From: Indolivaga capnocytophagoides DSM 22835
GTDB lineage: Bacteria > Bacteroidota > Bacteroidia > Bacteroidales > Dysgonomonadaceae
DNA length: 64,000 nucleotides
NCBI RefSeq assembly: GCF_000426485.1
Contig: NZ_AUFL01000005.1
Coordinates: forward strand, 62,001-126,000
Direction of reading: 5' to 3'
Below the pieces are notes generated by a model. It saw only the letters and a program-made list of their open reading frames with translations. It searched no databases and was not told where the DNA came from. The position numbers were made by a program, and so were the translations under genes. This document shows positions 25,909-34,516 of this stretch, in pieces. Every line of letters starts with the position of its first letter. Position 1 is the stretch's first letter.

Positions 25909-25923
25909 AAGGTCTCAGACCTT
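25909..25923. repeat. Dispersed palindrome, copy next to terminator
   Basis: AAGGTCTCAGACCTT followed by TTATTTCGTTATTTTGC; it begins at the end of the T run of the hairpin at 25869. Confidence 0.85.
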
Positions 25924-26013
25924 TTATTTCGTTATTTTGCAATCGATTCAATCACTGCCATGAATCAAAACAGACGTTGTTGAATTCAATAATTCTAAAA
26001 TCCGATTAAAAGT

Positions 26014-28059
26014 TTACCTCAAAATCTTTTCAGCCATACTTTTAGCTTTTTGTATTTCTTTCTGGTCTTTTGAATTACTAATTCCATATGCCGACAACGC
26101 GGGTATCACCAAATTGGTTCCTATCGGAATGCTATTTGGATTAGTTATCTTACCTTTGTTAGACTGATATATGTAAACCCAATAATCGCCATTACCATAA
26201 TGTTTCGTGGCTAGATTTCGTAAAGTCACACCTCTCCTAATAACATCGTATTGCGTCTTAGCTACATTAGTCTCTACTTTAGGCTGCTCCTCCACTTTTT
26301 TTGTTTTTGGAGGATAACGCTGAATATATTGCTGAGCCTTATTTATCACATCGATTTTTAGATTATCTGAAATTCGTCTATCCGGCATATGAGCAGGTGT
26401 AACAGAATCATTAACTGTCGGCAGCACCTTAGTTTGACGATGGACAGAGTCTGAGATTACAGGCTGAGATTTCAAAGAATCTAACAAAATCGTTGCCTGA
26501 ATCAACGTATCATCTTCCTGATCCAAAAGAGGTAAGGTATCCGATGTTGTCAGATTATGCCGATTCAATTTGCTTTCATAATCATACTTCACATTGAACA
26601 TAGGAATTACATTATACCCGACAAAACCTAATATAATCAATCCTAATATAACCCAAGGCAAAGTTTTTTTTATCTTCTGCCCCAAAGTAGGCGCATAATA
26701 ATCATGGTATGGAATATCCACATCATCTATCGTTTCTGTATAAGAAACACTCCGGGTTGATGCGGGCTTATTATTAGCTATATGGTTTATATTCTTTGAA
26801 TCATTATTCACATTTGAAGCGTCCCCATCCATAGACAAATCAACAAAATCATCATCTGTTATAATCGCCTCCTCATCCTCGGGAAAAAGAGGTCTTTCAG
26901 GGTCTTCTTCAGAATACACGACTTTTGAGGAAGAAATATCTTTGTGATCCTTTATACGATCAGCATCAGAATGCGATATGTCTGATTTTTCCAAGTCGAT
27001 ATTTACGGTTTTAGAAACCGATTTCGAATAAGAAACAACAGGCGGAGGCAAAACAATATCTTCTTCTGTTTCAATTTCCGAATCATGATCAATATATACC
27101 AAGTCCTCTTTTTGCTCTTTACTATCCGGAGCCGAAATAGGGTCAATATAACGTCTTTCTTTAGTCTCTGATTTGACTTCCTCCAATACAGGCTCACTGT
27201 CTGCTTTATCCTGATGAATGACATCCAAATCATCATCAATAATATGTTCTTCTTCCTGATGACTTTCGAAATCGTCATTTTCCGAAGTTAAGATATCTAT
27301 CTTTAGTTTCTCTTCTTTAAACTTGTGACTATCCGATTCTACTAAATCCGACTTTTTCTCACTATCTTCTATGGGAGACGGAGAAACAACAGAGCCCTGA
27401 TAGTCATTTTTAGGAATAGTTATCGTTATCGAATCTGAGGTATTAGAAGACGTTGCAGTGTAAGTATATACAAAAGATTGATTAAAAGAAGGATATTGAG
27501 GAACTGATACAGCAGAAGTATTCTCTCTGTCTTTAACTTCAACAACTGATTCCTCGACACTATCTTTTACAATTATCTGTTCATCCGATTCTTTAGAGTC
27601 TTTTGCTTCTATTTCAACAGCATCAAGCTCATCATCTGAAACTTCCTCGGTTTCAGGTATATCTATAATATATTCCTTTTCTTCGGATTCACTGTCCGAA
27701 TTATCATCAGAATCAAATGAAACATCAAAGTTCACTCCATCTTCGAGTAATATGGTCTCGAATTGAGAAAAAGGCTTATTTACTAAATTTTTAAGAGTTT
27801 TATCGGGGATGAAACTTAATTTCGAATGTGCCCGTATTTCGATTTTTTCTCCGGTGTTGACATCTACACTTTCACGGCTGCTGACCATGACTAGTTTGAA
27901 TGTTCCAAAATCTTTGATTTTCACCGAATCATTTTCGAATATACGATCCAATATAAGCTGGAATAGTTCCCTGAAAAAAGAGTCAGCTTCCTTCTTAGTT
28001 ATTTTCGACTTCTTGGCCAGAAGGTCTACCAAGTCTTGAAGAACTAATTTATTGCTCAT
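26014..28059 (-). CDS. HU-domain / membrane span / LysM-like protein
   Basis: A 681-residue protein with an unusual order. Residues ~1-100 are an HU/IHF-like DNA-binding domain ('LVDLLAKKSKITKKEAD', 'VKIKDFGTFKLVM'). Residues ~110-455 are a long acidic, serine-rich, low-complexity stretch. A single membrane span lies near 466-487 ('VILGLIILGFVGYNVIPMF'). A ~110-residue linker follows, then a LysM-like domain at ~602-655 ('GVTLRNLATKHYGNGDYWV', 'GTNLVIP'). The order suggests an inner-membrane protein with DNA on the inside and peptidoglycan on the outside. Its ATG (28059) lies 11 bases inside the upstream HU gene, so the two are translationally coupled. Confidence 0.85.
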   Translation of the reverse strand: MSNKLVLQDLVDLLAKKSKITKKEADSFFRELFQLILDRIFENDSVKIKDFGTFKLVMVSSRESVDVNTGEKIEIRAHSKLSFIPDKTLKNLVNKPFSQFETILLEDGVNFDVSFDSDDNSDSESEEKEYIIDIPETEEVSDDELDAVEIEAKDSKESDEQIIVKDSVEESVVEVKDRENTSAVSVPQYPSFNQSFVYTYTATSSNTSDSITITIPKNDYQGSVVSPSPIEDSEKKSDLVESDSHKFKEEKLKIDILTSENDDFESHQEEEHIIDDDLDVIHQDKADSEPVLEEVKSETKERRYIDPISAPDSKEQKEDLVYIDHDSEIETEEDIVLPPPVVSYSKSVSKTVNIDLEKSDISHSDADRIKDHKDISSSKVVYSEEDPERPLFPEDEEAIITDDDFVDLSMDGDASNVNNDSKNINHIANNKPASTRSVSYTETIDDVDIPYHDYYAPTLGQKIKKTLPWVILGLIILGFVGYNVIPMFNVKYDYESKLNRHNLTTSDTLPLLDQEDDTLIQATILLDSLKSQPVISDSVHRQTKVLPTVNDSVTPAHMPDRRISDNLKIDVINKAQQYIQRYPPKTKKVEEQPKVETNVAKTQYDVIRRGVTLRNLATKHYGNGDYWVYIYQSNKGKITNPNSIPIGTNLVIPALSAYGISNSKDQKEIQKAKSMAEKILR

Positions 28060-28342
28060 TATCAGATAACTTTTTTAATTTGTCTTTCACTACTTGTCCG
28101 GGGCGGAATGCCGGGGTAATCTTCGGCGGCACTAAAAAGCGTTGTTTTGAAACCGGATTCACCGAAACCCGTTCCTGCCTCCTCTTTGTTTCGAACAAGC
28201 CGAAACCTTGAATATTTATCGAATTAGAATTCGCTAAGTTAGTATTTAGTATCGAAACGGCATCTTCTAATACCGATGCTGTTTGGTTTTGAGTCCAATC
28301 CAAACGTTTCGAAAGCTCGGCTATCAATTCTTTGTTTGTCAT
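28049..28342 (-). CDS. HU family DNA-binding protein
   Basis: A 97-residue HU/IHF-type nucleoid protein, normal in length. It has the N-terminal helices ('LIAELSKRLDWTQNQTASVL'), the 'INIQGFGLFETKRRQERV' strand, the arm region with 'VNPVSKQRFLVPPKITPAFRP', split here by the family's conserved proline, and a basic tail. It binds and bends DNA as a dimer. The downstream gene, which overlaps it by 11 bases, carries a second HU-like domain, so the two proteins may form mixed dimers (inference). Confidence 0.92.
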   Translation of the reverse strand: MTNKELIAELSKRLDWTQNQTASVLEDAVSILNTNLANSNSINIQGFGLFETKRRQERVSVNPVSKQRFLVPPKITPAFRPGQVVKDKLKKLSDNEQ

Positions 28343-28349
28343 AAATTCA

Positions 28350-28367
28350 TAGGTTTCGTGAGACCTA
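28350..28367. repeat. Decayed copy of the dispersed palindrome
   Basis: TAGGTTTCGTGAGACCTA lies in the 29-base gap between the HU and rimO genes; arms TAGGT/ACCTA are intact and the centre is changed. Confidence 0.5.
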
Positions 28368-28371
28368 AATA

Positions 28372-29670
28372 TTATACAACAATATCCCCATAAAGATCAA
28401 AGGGGGCAGCACCAGAAATGCTTATGTTGTATATCTCCCCAATTTTTAATTTTATATTTTTGGAAACCAGTACTTCGGGATCCACCTCTGGCGAATCATA
28501 TTCAGTACGGCCTATATAATAATCTTCGTCTTCCCGGTCTATTATAACCCGAAATACTTCTCCTATTTTCGATTCATTAGACTCTAATGCAATCCGCTCT
28601 TGAGCAGCCATTAACACATCCATTCTTTCTTGTTTAACACTTTCCGGAACGTCGTCTTCATACTTCTCATAAGCATATGTTCCATCTTCATTTGAATAAG
28701 GAAATGCACCCATACGCTCAAACTTTGCGTCTTTCACAAACTGCAATAATTCAGCAAAATCCTCTTCCGTTTCACCAGGATGTGCAACCAAAAAAGTCGT
28801 TCGGATATGTATACCTGGTACTTCCTTCCGAATACGGTCTATAAGATCTATTGTATCCTGTTTCGATATCCCTCTTCTCATCTTAGTCAGCATATTATCA
28901 CTAATATGTTGGAGCGCAATATCCAGGTATTTACAAACATTATCCCTTTCTCTTATAACAGGTAAAACATCGTAAGGAAATTTTGAAGGATACGCATAAT
29001 GCAAACGAATCCATTCTACACCTTCGACATCAGCTATCTGATTAATCAACTCGGCAAGCTTTGCTTCTTTATACAAATCTATGCCATAATAAGATAAATC
29101 CTGAGCTATAATCTGAAATTCTTTAACTCCCTGCTTGACGAGAGAAACCACTTCTTTTACAATCTCCTCTATCGAACGAGATTGATGATGTCCGGTCATT
29201 ATAGGAATAGAACAATAAGAACATGCCCTGTTGCAACCTTCAGATATTTTCAGATAGGCATAATGAGACGGAGTTGTTAAAGTTCTCTCATATTCAACAT
29301 CTTTTCGAAAAGACTTCCCTAAATCTGCCATCAGACCTTTCCATCCGAATTTACCGTAAAACTTATCCACTTCCGGTATTTCAGCTTTCAGCTCTTCCAT
29401 ATATCTTTCGGAAAGACATCCCATAACGAATAGCTTACTCAACTTTCTCTTTTTCTTAGCATCTGCAAATCCTAGAATCGTGTTTATAGATTCTTCTTTT
29501 GCATCACCAATAAAGCCACAAGTATTCACAACTACAATTTCGCCTTCGGATTTTTCGGGATCATGTTTCACCGTATATCCATTGGCTAATAATTGTTTCA
29601 TTAGCATTTCCGAATCTACCAAGTTCTTCGAACAACCTAATGTAACAACATCTATCCGATTCTTTTTCAT
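28372..29670 (-). CDS. rimO: Ribosomal protein S12 methylthiotransferase
   Basis: A 432-residue radical SAM methylthiotransferase that modifies aspartate 89 of ribosomal protein S12. The N-terminal UPF0004 domain binds one iron-sulfur cluster with cysteines in 'TLGCSKNLVDSE', 'VVNTCGFIGDA' and 'VMGCLSERY'. The radical SAM cluster is in 'EGCNRACSYCSIP'. A TRAM domain ends the protein ('VFRVIIDREDEDYYIGR'). RimO is told from MiaB by 'LGCSKNLVDSE'. It lies between ftsY and HU on the same strand, a common Bacteroidetes order. Confidence 0.97.
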   Translation of the reverse strand: MKKNRIDVVTLGCSKNLVDSEMLMKQLLANGYTVKHDPEKSEGEIVVVNTCGFIGDAKEESINTILGFADAKKKRKLSKLFVMGCLSERYMEELKAEIPEVDKFYGKFGWKGLMADLGKSFRKDVEYERTLTTPSHYAYLKISEGCNRACSYCSIPIMTGHHQSRSIEEIVKEVVSLVKQGVKEFQIIAQDLSYYGIDLYKEAKLAELINQIADVEGVEWIRLHYAYPSKFPYDVLPVIRERDNVCKYLDIALQHISDNMLTKMRRGISKQDTIDLIDRIRKEVPGIHIRTTFLVAHPGETEEDFAELLQFVKDAKFERMGAFPYSNEDGTYAYEKYEDDVPESVKQERMDVLMAAQERIALESNESKIGEVFRVIIDREDEDYYIGRTEYDSPEVDPEVLVSKNIKLKIGEIYNISISGAAPFDLYGDIVV

Positions 29671-29742
29671 TTATTTAAGAGAGGTCGCTATTCTACAAAA
29701 TATCTGCAATGTATAACAAAGCAACTTCAAAGGTAACACAAA

Positions 29743-30699
29743 TTAATGACCAAACAAGGAGTCAACAAATTCTTTTCGCTGAAAAACCTGCAAATCATCA
29801 ATACCTTCACCCAGCCCGATATACTTCACAGGAATCTTAAACTGGTCTGAAATACCTATCACAACTCCCCCCTTAGCCGTACCATCTAATTTGGTTATTG
29901 CCAAAGCGGTAACATCAGTTGCAGCTGTAAACTGTTTAGCCTGTTCAAAGGCATTCTGTCCGGTAGAACCATCCAATACGAGCAACACTTCATGAGGTGC
30001 TCCGGGTACGATTTTACTCATTACCCCTTTTATTTTGGATAATTCATTCATCAACCCTATTTTATTATGCAAACGACCGGCAGTATCAATAATAACAACA
30101 TCTGCATTATTGGCCTTAGCGGAACTGATTGCATCAAATGCTACAGATGCGGGATCTGCTCCCATAGATTGTTTCACCACAGGCACACCCACCCGTTCTC
30201 CCCAAATCACCAATTGCTCTACAGCCGCAGCTCTAAAAGTATCAGCAGCTCCAAGATACACCGATTTTCCGGATTTCTTAAACTGATTTGCTAATTTCCC
30301 GATTGTAGTTGTTTTTCCAACCCCGTTTACTCCAACCACCATAATTACATAAGGCTTGTGATCGACAGGTAAGGAGAATCCATCGGAATTATCACCTGAA
30401 TTATTCTCGGTTAGGAGTTCTACAATTTCTTCGCGAAGAATCTTGCTTAACTCCTCTGTATTTACATATTTATCTTTAGCTACACGCTCTTCTATACGCT
30501 CTATTATTTTCAATGTAGTATCCACCCCGACATCAGAAGTTATAAGGACTTCTTCGAGATCATCCAGAACACTATCATCTACTTTAGACTTCCCTACGAC
30601 AATACGAGAAAGCTTCGAAAACATACTTTCCTTTGTTTTCTCGAGCCCCTTATCCAATGTTTCTTTTTTCTGTTTCGAGAAGAAGTCTAAAATACCCAT
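29743..30699 (-). CDS. ftsY: Signal recognition particle receptor
   Basis: A 318-residue FtsY, the membrane receptor for the signal recognition particle. It lacks the long acidic A domain of E. coli FtsY and keeps only the N and G domains. GTPase motifs: G1 'GVNGVGKTTTIGKLA', 'DTFRAAAVEQL', G3 'DTAGRLHNK', G4 'TKLDGTAKGG'. The N-terminal amphipathic helix ('GILDFFSKQKKE') is the likely membrane contact. A terminator at 30788 separates it from the ribosomal protein genes upstream; a TAGATTTG box at 30767-30774 is a possible -7 site. Confidence 0.96.
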   Translation of the reverse strand: MGILDFFSKQKKETLDKGLEKTKESMFSKLSRIVVGKSKVDDSVLDDLEEVLITSDVGVDTTLKIIERIEERVAKDKYVNTEELSKILREEIVELLTENNSGDNSDGFSLPVDHKPYVIMVVGVNGVGKTTTIGKLANQFKKSGKSVYLGAADTFRAAAVEQLVIWGERVGVPVVKQSMGADPASVAFDAISSAKANNADVVIIDTAGRLHNKIGLMNELSKIKGVMSKIVPGAPHEVLLVLDGSTGQNAFEQAKQFTAATDVTALAITKLDGTAKGGVVIGISDQFKIPVKYIGLGEGIDDLQVFQRKEFVDSLFGH

Positions 30700-30787
30700 A
30701 TCTTTTTATTAAATTGTTGTTTGTATTCTTTTAAATGCAAAACATAAATCTTTAATAGATTTAGTACAAATCTACTAAAGTATAAAC

Positions 30788-30827
30788 AAAAAAACCTCCT
30801 TACAAATTTCTGAAAGGAGGTTTTTTT
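30788..30827 (-). terminator. Terminator of the rpmB-rpmG-DUF4295 operon
   Basis: AAAAAAACCTCCTT and AAGGAGGTTTTTTT form a 14-bp stem around 12 bases, 16 bases after the DUF4295 stop. Confidence 0.85.
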
Positions 30828-30843
30828 AATATTTTTAACGAAA

Positions 30844-31005
30844 TTATTTCGCGAAATAATCTTTTACAGATTCGTTTGGAACCATTTCTTCTTTAAATGT
30901 ATAAGCTCCTGTCTTAGGAGACTTTACCATTTTGATCACTTTTGCATAATTACGACCATCTTTTGATGATGGGTCGCGGTATCCTGCGACGGTCTTCTTT
31001 GCCAT
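30844..31005 (-). CDS. DUF4295 family small basic protein (ribosomal protein bL38 candidate)
   Basis: A 53-residue basic protein beginning 'MAKKTVAGYRDPSSKDGRN' and ending 'NESVKDYFAK', too short for most gene callers. It matches my memory of DUF4295 (PF14128), found only in Bacteroidetes and directly after rpmB and rpmG. I recall that the Flavobacterium johnsoniae ribosome structure showed this type of protein as an extra large-subunit protein, bL38; treat that as recalled knowledge. The start ATG at 31005 lies 14 bases after rpmG, and a terminator follows the stop, so it is the last gene of the operon. Confidence 0.9.
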   Translation of the reverse strand: MAKKTVAGYRDPSSKDGRNYAKVIKMVKSPKTGAYTFKEEMVPNESVKDYFAK

Positions 31006-31019
31006 GGTTTTATCTTATT

Positions 31020-31208
31020 TTACTTTATTTCTTTGTGTACTGTCATTCTCTTCAAGATAGGGTTGTATTTTTTCAACTCCAATCTTTCAGTTGTGTTTCG
31101 TCTATTCTTTGTAGTGATATATCTAGATGTTCCTGCAAGACCACTTTCTTTGTGTTCTGTACATTCTAATATCACCTGAACTCTGTTGCCTTTTGCTTTC
31201 TTTGCCAT
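31020..31208 (-). CDS. rpmG: 50S ribosomal protein L33
   Basis: A 62-residue L33 with '[15 protein letters not shown]', '[19 protein letters not shown]' and '[16 protein letters not shown]'. The zinc-binding CxxC pairs of some L33 proteins are absent, so this is the zinc-free type. Second gene of the rpmB-rpmG-DUF4295 operon. Confidence 0.96.
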   Translation of the reverse strand: MAKKAKGNRVQVILECTEHKESGLAGTSRYITTKNRRNTTERLELKKYNPILKRMTVHKEIK

Positions 31209-31230
31209 TTCTTAGGTCCTCCTCTTAAAT

Positions 31231-31470
31231 TTAAGCTTTCAAATATCCTTTTTCTGCCGCATTTTTCAACGCTGCATCCAAACCAATTTTGTTCACTGTA
31301 CGAAGACCTGCAGCTGAAATATTTAGGCTAATCCAGCAATCTTCTTCTACCCAATAGAATTTTTTTCTAAATAGGTTGACATTGAATTTTCTTTTCGTTT
31401 TCTTATTTGAGTGCGAAACATTATTGCCAACCATAGCCTTTTTTCCTGTAATCTCACAAATCTTGGACAT
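31231..31470 (-). CDS. rpmB: 50S ribosomal protein L28
   Basis: A 79-residue L28 with the family start '[20 protein letters not shown]', then '[12 protein letters not shown]' and the typical C-terminus with '[18 protein letters not shown]'. Length is normal. It is the first gene of the operon, and a good promoter lies 59-89 bases upstream of its start. Confidence 0.97.
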   Translation of the reverse strand: MSKICEITGKKAMVGNNVSHSNKKTKRKFNVNLFRKKFYWVEEDCWISLNISAAGLRTVNKIGLDAALKNAAEKGYLKA

Positions 31471-31528
31471 CGCTATTTATATTTATTTTTTTATTTACTT
31501 TATTTCCTTGTCGCAGTAAAACAGGGTG

Positions 31529-31559
31529 CAAAATTAAAGTTTTTTTTGGAAAGAACAAA
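31529..31559 (-). promoter_or_regulatory. Promoter of the rpmB operon
   Basis: On the minus strand a TTTG (31556-31559) is followed after 19 bases by TAATTTTG (31529-31536), an exact match to the Bacteroidetes -33/-7 consensus with standard spacing. Confidence 0.75.
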
Positions 31560-31697
31560 TTTTTAATCATTAATAACTCAAAGTTTTTCCTTTATTTTTC
31601 TGATTCGGTTCCTTTTATGATTTTTGGTCGGATTCTGAGTCAAAAAAATAATTTATTTAAACATTGCCTCTGTTCGCAAAGAAGAAAGCCTTAGACT

Positions 31698-34286
31698 TTA
31701 AAATCCCATTCCTAAATCTATATAAAAACGCCCTCCGTCTTTTGATCCAAAATAAGAAAATTTACCTGTATACTTTTTGAAAAAAGTCAACCAGAAGCCA
31801 CCTCCACATGATGAATGCCACTTCTTGGATTTTTCGTCAGCATACCAAACACGACCGTAATCGAATCCGCCAAAAACCCCATATAACACTGGTGTAAATG
31901 GATTCTCCAATCGACCTAAATCGAATCGTAGATCAGAAAACTGATACATAGACTGCTTACCTATGAACCGATTATCGCGATACCCTCTCAGTTTGGTCGT
32001 GGCAGCCTGATAAAATTCATACTTATCGGTAAATAAAAGGTTGCCAACAACCTTTGTTGCAAAGGTAATACGATCGGAGATTTTTAAGTTTATACCGGCA
32101 TTTCCTTTCCAATAAGTAAAATTTCGATCGGCATGCCCTAAATTCAGTTTCCATCCTAGTGTTGTCGAGAATTCGACTTTTGAAACGGCATCTCCAAACT
32201 TTTGAGATATCTCGTATGTCAACCCCAAGTCTACAAATGTCTTATTTTTAAATATCTGATCGCCATGTTCATATACATGATTGATAAAACGGCTTTCATC
32301 GTATTTATCTTTCAACTGAAATAATTCGAATGCTGCAGTTCCGATAAAGCGTTGCCAGTCATTTAATCTCCAATATAAAGACGGAGCAATATTATATCGG
32401 TCTATTTTCACCTGATTATAACTGTTCTTTTCATCTTTATATCCGGGAGTCTGGTTGCCAAAACCGAAAAAATTATAGAAATTATTCGGAGTTGTCAACG
32501 ATGCCTGTACTATAAGATTGAACCGCTCATCAAAAGGAGGAAAAAATCCCAAATAAGAAAATCCTTCGAGGTAATTATAACCCAACCTATGCCGGTAAGT
32601 ATAAGGAACCCTCTTAAATCCGTACATTGTATAGGTCAAATATGCGCCCAAAGACAGACCTAAATCTGAATCATATATCCCCATTGGAGTAAAATCAAGA
32701 GTCTTGTACTTTAGTTTCTCATAATCATATTGATGAACATTTTCCACATCCGTCAGCATCATTCCTGCTCCCTCCAAAGCATCCCGGGTTTTATTATGCT
32801 CTTTGTAATCGTATATTTTAATATTATTACCATCATGCAGATGATAAGCATTTTCGCCGTTGCCGCCTATCAGTAATAATGGTTTTGCATATTTACGGTC
32901 TCCTCTCTGCACAAAGGAATCATCACCATCCAAACCATATATCCAAATCTCTTTGCTTCGCTTATTGAAATTTTTTCGATATAAAAAATTATCAGAATCT
33001 CCTGAAAATATACTTACAGATAAAGAGTCTCCTGAAAATTGGTCTATTTCGAAACGATCATTTTCCACTGTACCTACAATAACCGGTGTTGTTTGCAGGA
33101 TATTGTAGTATTTTTGAGCAGCCTGTACCAGCAGCTTTTTTCGTTTCTTAAAGTTTGATTTGAGAGCCTTGGTATCAGCGCCTTGAATTTCTTTAGGGAA
33201 ACGTTGAAATGCTTCATCTATTTTCTTATCTGTCAACTCTTGTTGTATAAATTTTGCCTGATTAATCCAAACATCACCTCCACTTCTGCTAGATAAAGCT
33301 ACGTCTAGAGCAAAACTCAAAGAGTTACTTTTTTTCATTTTCTTAAACTCTCCATCATAGCTTGAAATACTCCCCAAATTAAGAACCCCCAGCATGGATT
33401 TCAGAAATATTCCATCCACTTTAGTAAATGCCTGCCCACGATCTAAAACTATCGGCGAATAGATAAGACTGTCTCCTGACTGTTTTTCATACCACATCCA
33501 ATTTTCCGGCACTTTGTTCCAGTCTCCGATCAGCATATCCAACAACCGTTCTCTTACATATTCGTCCTGATTAACAAAATAAGACTTGCTGTCCTGTACC
33601 TTTTTCAAAACCTCTTCTGTTGTAAATACATGTGAGTCGGTATTGTATTTTTTCAGATCATATATAGCCACCAACCTGTCGCTTATACATGAACCATCGG
33701 CTATAGTATCAACTGTAGCACCTTTCGGCAGATAATATATCTGAGGATTGAATGAAGCCAACCCCAACTGATCGGCTAAGCGGTCGGCTACTAAAAATGC
33801 ATATGGATTCGTTATCGTATAAGCATCTCCGATAAACTTATCGAGATAAGTTTCTTTAAAATCATTCTTATTATATATATCACGAAAGAAAGCGGATTGC
33901 ATAAATGTCGAAGATCCTCCTACAACCCTGACCAGAAAGAGATCTCCTGCTCCATTTCTCATAAATAAACCGTGTATATGAGGAATTTGCCTCTCAAGTA
34001 CCAATCCTCCTTCAACTTCCGACAAATCAAGTGTTTTTGCGAGTATCGGCTTTATATACATATCCCTGTAATGAATACCCCAGAGCTTATTATATAATGA
34101 TCCGTGTTGCAACGCCTGAGGCGCATATATCGATTTCTTTACAAACTTACCATTTGCAATAGAATCGGCTCCTTCCGAAAGTTGAGCTCTTAGTTGAAAT
34201 GGATTCAACAAAAGCAGAAAACTCCACACGAAATAAATTTCAGCTCCGATCCTCGTAATATTTTTTTTATAACTCATAGAAATCAT
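31698..34286 (-). CDS. Outer membrane barrel protein with kinase-like N-terminal half
   Basis: An 862-residue exported protein. A signal segment lies at ~16-35. The region ~90-330 resembles the atypical kinase fold of Fam20/CotH/HipA-type proteins: 'EGGLVLERQ' and 'DLFLVRVVGGSS' as the nucleotide sheet, 'RLLDMLIGDWNKVPENWMWY' (245-266) as the catalytic loop, and 'IVLDRGQAF' (279-287) as the metal loop. The last ~300 residues are alternating beta strands ending in phenylalanine ('FYIDLGMGF'), as in Omp85/surface antigen barrels. Relatives I recall have GDWDRH where this one has GDWNK, so activity may be lost. ATG 34286 or 34277 could be the start. Confidence 0.7.
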   Translation of the reverse strand: MISMSYKKNITRIGAEIYFVWSFLLLLNPFQLRAQLSEGADSIANGKFVKKSIYAPQALQHGSLYNKLWGIHYRDMYIKPILAKTLDLSEVEGGLVLERQIPHIHGLFMRNGAGDLFLVRVVGGSSTFMQSAFFRDIYNKNDFKETYLDKFIGDAYTITNPYAFLVADRLADQLGLASFNPQIYYLPKGATVDTIADGSCISDRLVAIYDLKKYNTDSHVFTTEEVLKKVQDSKSYFVNQDEYVRERLLDMLIGDWNKVPENWMWYEKQSGDSLIYSPIVLDRGQAFTKVDGIFLKSMLGVLNLGSISSYDGEFKKMKKSNSLSFALDVALSSRSGGDVWINQAKFIQQELTDKKIDEAFQRFPKEIQGADTKALKSNFKKRKKLLVQAAQKYYNILQTTPVIVGTVENDRFEIDQFSGDSLSVSIFSGDSDNFLYRKNFNKRSKEIWIYGLDGDDSFVQRGDRKYAKPLLLIGGNGENAYHLHDGNNIKIYDYKEHNKTRDALEGAGMMLTDVENVHQYDYEKLKYKTLDFTPMGIYDSDLGLSLGAYLTYTMYGFKRVPYTYRHRLGYNYLEGFSYLGFFPPFDERFNLIVQASLTTPNNFYNFFGFGNQTPGYKDEKNSYNQVKIDRYNIAPSLYWRLNDWQRFIGTAAFELFQLKDKYDESRFINHVYEHGDQIFKNKTFVDLGLTYEISQKFGDAVSKVEFSTTLGWKLNLGHADRNFTYWKGNAGINLKISDRITFATKVVGNLLFTDKYEFYQAATTKLRGYRDNRFIGKQSMYQFSDLRFDLGRLENPFTPVLYGVFGGFDYGRVWYADEKSKKWHSSCGGGFWLTFFKKYTGKFSYFGSKDGGRFYIDLGMGF

Positions 34287-34424
34287 TTACTTATCCCTAA
34301 ACTCTCTATAGACTTGACTGTTCAACCGCAAGTTATAAAGTAATTCAATTAAAATGAACACAAACATACCCGAAAATGTTTCTTCGCTAAACTATTTTGT
34401 ATTTTTGTACGTCAAGAAAAAGAT

Positions 34425-34513
34425 AAGGTCACAGACCTTTTTATTGCTTTGGAAAGTATAACAGCCTAATTCTGTCACACTTGAAAATGCATCATTAAAT
34501 ACTCTCATTTACT
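34425..34513 (+). repeat. Long copy (A) of the dispersed element, upstream of radical SAM gene
   Basis: It starts with the palindrome AAGGTCACAGACCTT (34425-34439), then continues for ~75 bases that match the block at 57162-57251 at about four of five positions, including TTTATTGCTTTGG and ATACTCTCATTTACT. It ends 3 bases before the start codon at 34517. A TATTTTTG box at 34400-34407 lies just upstream of it. Confidence 0.85.
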
Positions 34514-34516
34514 TAC

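Larger units (their letters stand above)
25608..26013. other. Non-coding gap with two palindromes
   Basis: 406 bases between the LysM gene stop and the lysS start. It holds palindrome copies at 25646 and 25909, a terminator-like hairpin at 25869-25908, and about 190 bases of AT-rich sequence without an open frame. Confidence 0.6.

Noticed and set aside
4107-25923. The spaced AAGGTC palindromes as a CRISPR array
   Set aside because: Copies lie kilobases apart in separate gene gaps, with no regular spacers and no cas genes.
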